Shown here piece by piece: positions 5,434 to 5,796 of a DNA stretch of 5,796 bases; the first letter of the stretch is position 1; every line of letters begins with the position of its first letter. The notes below the pieces were generated by a model. The model searched no databases. It was not told the DNA's origin and saw nothing but the letters and a program-made list of their open reading frames with translations. The stretch covers positions 1 to 5,796 of the forward strand of contig JAITLF010000062.1 of assembly GCA_031278025.1 (NCBI GenBank). Direction: 5' to 3'. Position numbers and translations under genes: made by a program. The stretch is from Treponema sp. GTDB lineage: Bacteria > Spirochaetota > Spirochaetia > Treponematales > Breznakiellaceae.

Positions 5434-5796
5434 TCAGGGATACCCGGTAAATACGAACCCGCCTGCGTATTTCAGGCAGCAAGGCCCGCCGCCATCGCCC
5501 AGGTTGACGGCTTTCAGCACGGCGTCCCGGCAGCTGTCCGTAGTGAGAAAACACCAGAAGGCGGCTTCCAGCGTGTCAATGACAAAGCCGCCGCTTCTGA
5601 TACCGGTTTCCGGCAGGGTTCTTATATCCGCCCGCAGAATCCGGGCGAACCTGCCGGGCGTACTTGCGTCCATGTAGGGGCTGCCGCCCTGAAAGTCCCC
5701 GCGCAATTCCGTATAGGCCGCGTTCCTGTCCGTGCCTTCCGATATTTTCAGGAGATATTCCAGATAAATGAAACAGGCCGCCGCCGGCCACTCGTG
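5434..5796 (-). pseudogene. ADP-ribosylglycohydrolase (DraG-like) family, C-terminal part; 3' end appears damaged
   Basis: The reading frame is open from the right edge to a TGA at 5434-5436, giving 120 visible residues; the start lies outside the window. The match to the C-terminal region of ADP-ribosylglycohydrolases, which remove ADP-ribose from modified residues or nucleic acids using two Mg ions, is good. It includes [16 protein letters not shown] at visible residues 1-16, [20 protein letters not shown] at 68-87, and [10 protein letters not shown] at 92-101. Family members then continue with a D-T-D-T type metal-binding motif and a GGLAG helix. Here NLGD is followed at once by [12 protein letters not shown] and a stop, so the Asp motif is absent and the tail is short. 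Traces of the missing helix (a GLAA-like stretch) are in another frame, which suggests a deletion plus frameshift. A terminator-like hairpin still follows. It is unrelated in function to the helicase cluster and transcribed toward it. An assembly or sequencing error could produce the same picture. Confidence 0.72.

Noticed and set aside
1..5796. CRISPR array, insertion sequence or attachment site
   Set aside because: There are no regularly spaced direct repeats with unique spacers, no transposase or integrase motifs, and no terminal repeat pair bounding a segment. The GC hairpins differ from each other in sequence and spacing.

Overview
The window is GC-rich bacterial DNA. It holds a tight three-gene + strand cluster (381-5126), a GC-hairpin block in front of it (93-300), and the 3' part of an unrelated gene entering on the - strand from the right edge (5434-5796). 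The sequence alone does not fix the organism. A Treponema-like host-associated spirochaete is my best guess, from the gene pairing and the style of the GC-rich intergenic repeats. This is recall and inference, not proof.

Layout. Positions 2-76 may be the last codons of an upstream + strand gene. Positions 93-300 are almost continuous perfect or near-perfect inverted repeats with 3-4 nt loops. After this block the composition turns abruptly AT-rich (about 340-373), with a TATAAT box and an 8-bp dyad just before the first gene. Gene 1 (381-2123) is a bacterial XPB/ERCC3-type superfamily 2 DNA helicase with all expected motifs. Gene 2 (2120-4333) overlaps it by ATGA. It encodes the helicase-associated partner protein, with an XPB/Ssl2 N-terminal-like domain in the middle, a proline-rich linker and a WYL-like C-terminus. 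Gene 3 (4335-5126) starts one base after the gene 2 stop, has a good Shine-Dalgarno site, and encodes a NYN (PIN-like) nuclease fused to an OST-HTH/LOTUS domain.

The 307 bases from 5127 to 5433 hold no convincing gene. They contain a spaced inverted repeat, a 20-bp-phased direct repeat, and a terminator-like hairpin for the - strand. The - strand gene is an ADP-ribosylglycohydrolase (DraG-like) C-terminal region. It reads well up to the NLGD motif, then loses the metal-binding Asp motif and ends early, so it looks damaged.

How the genes may work together (inference): the helicase and its partner form a conserved bacterial pair, comparable to Rv0861c/Rv0862c of Mycobacterium tuberculosis. Gene 3 adds a predicted nuclease with an RNA- or G-quadruplex-type binding domain in the same transcription unit. 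This suggests a nucleic-acid unwinding plus cleavage module rather than a helicase acting alone.
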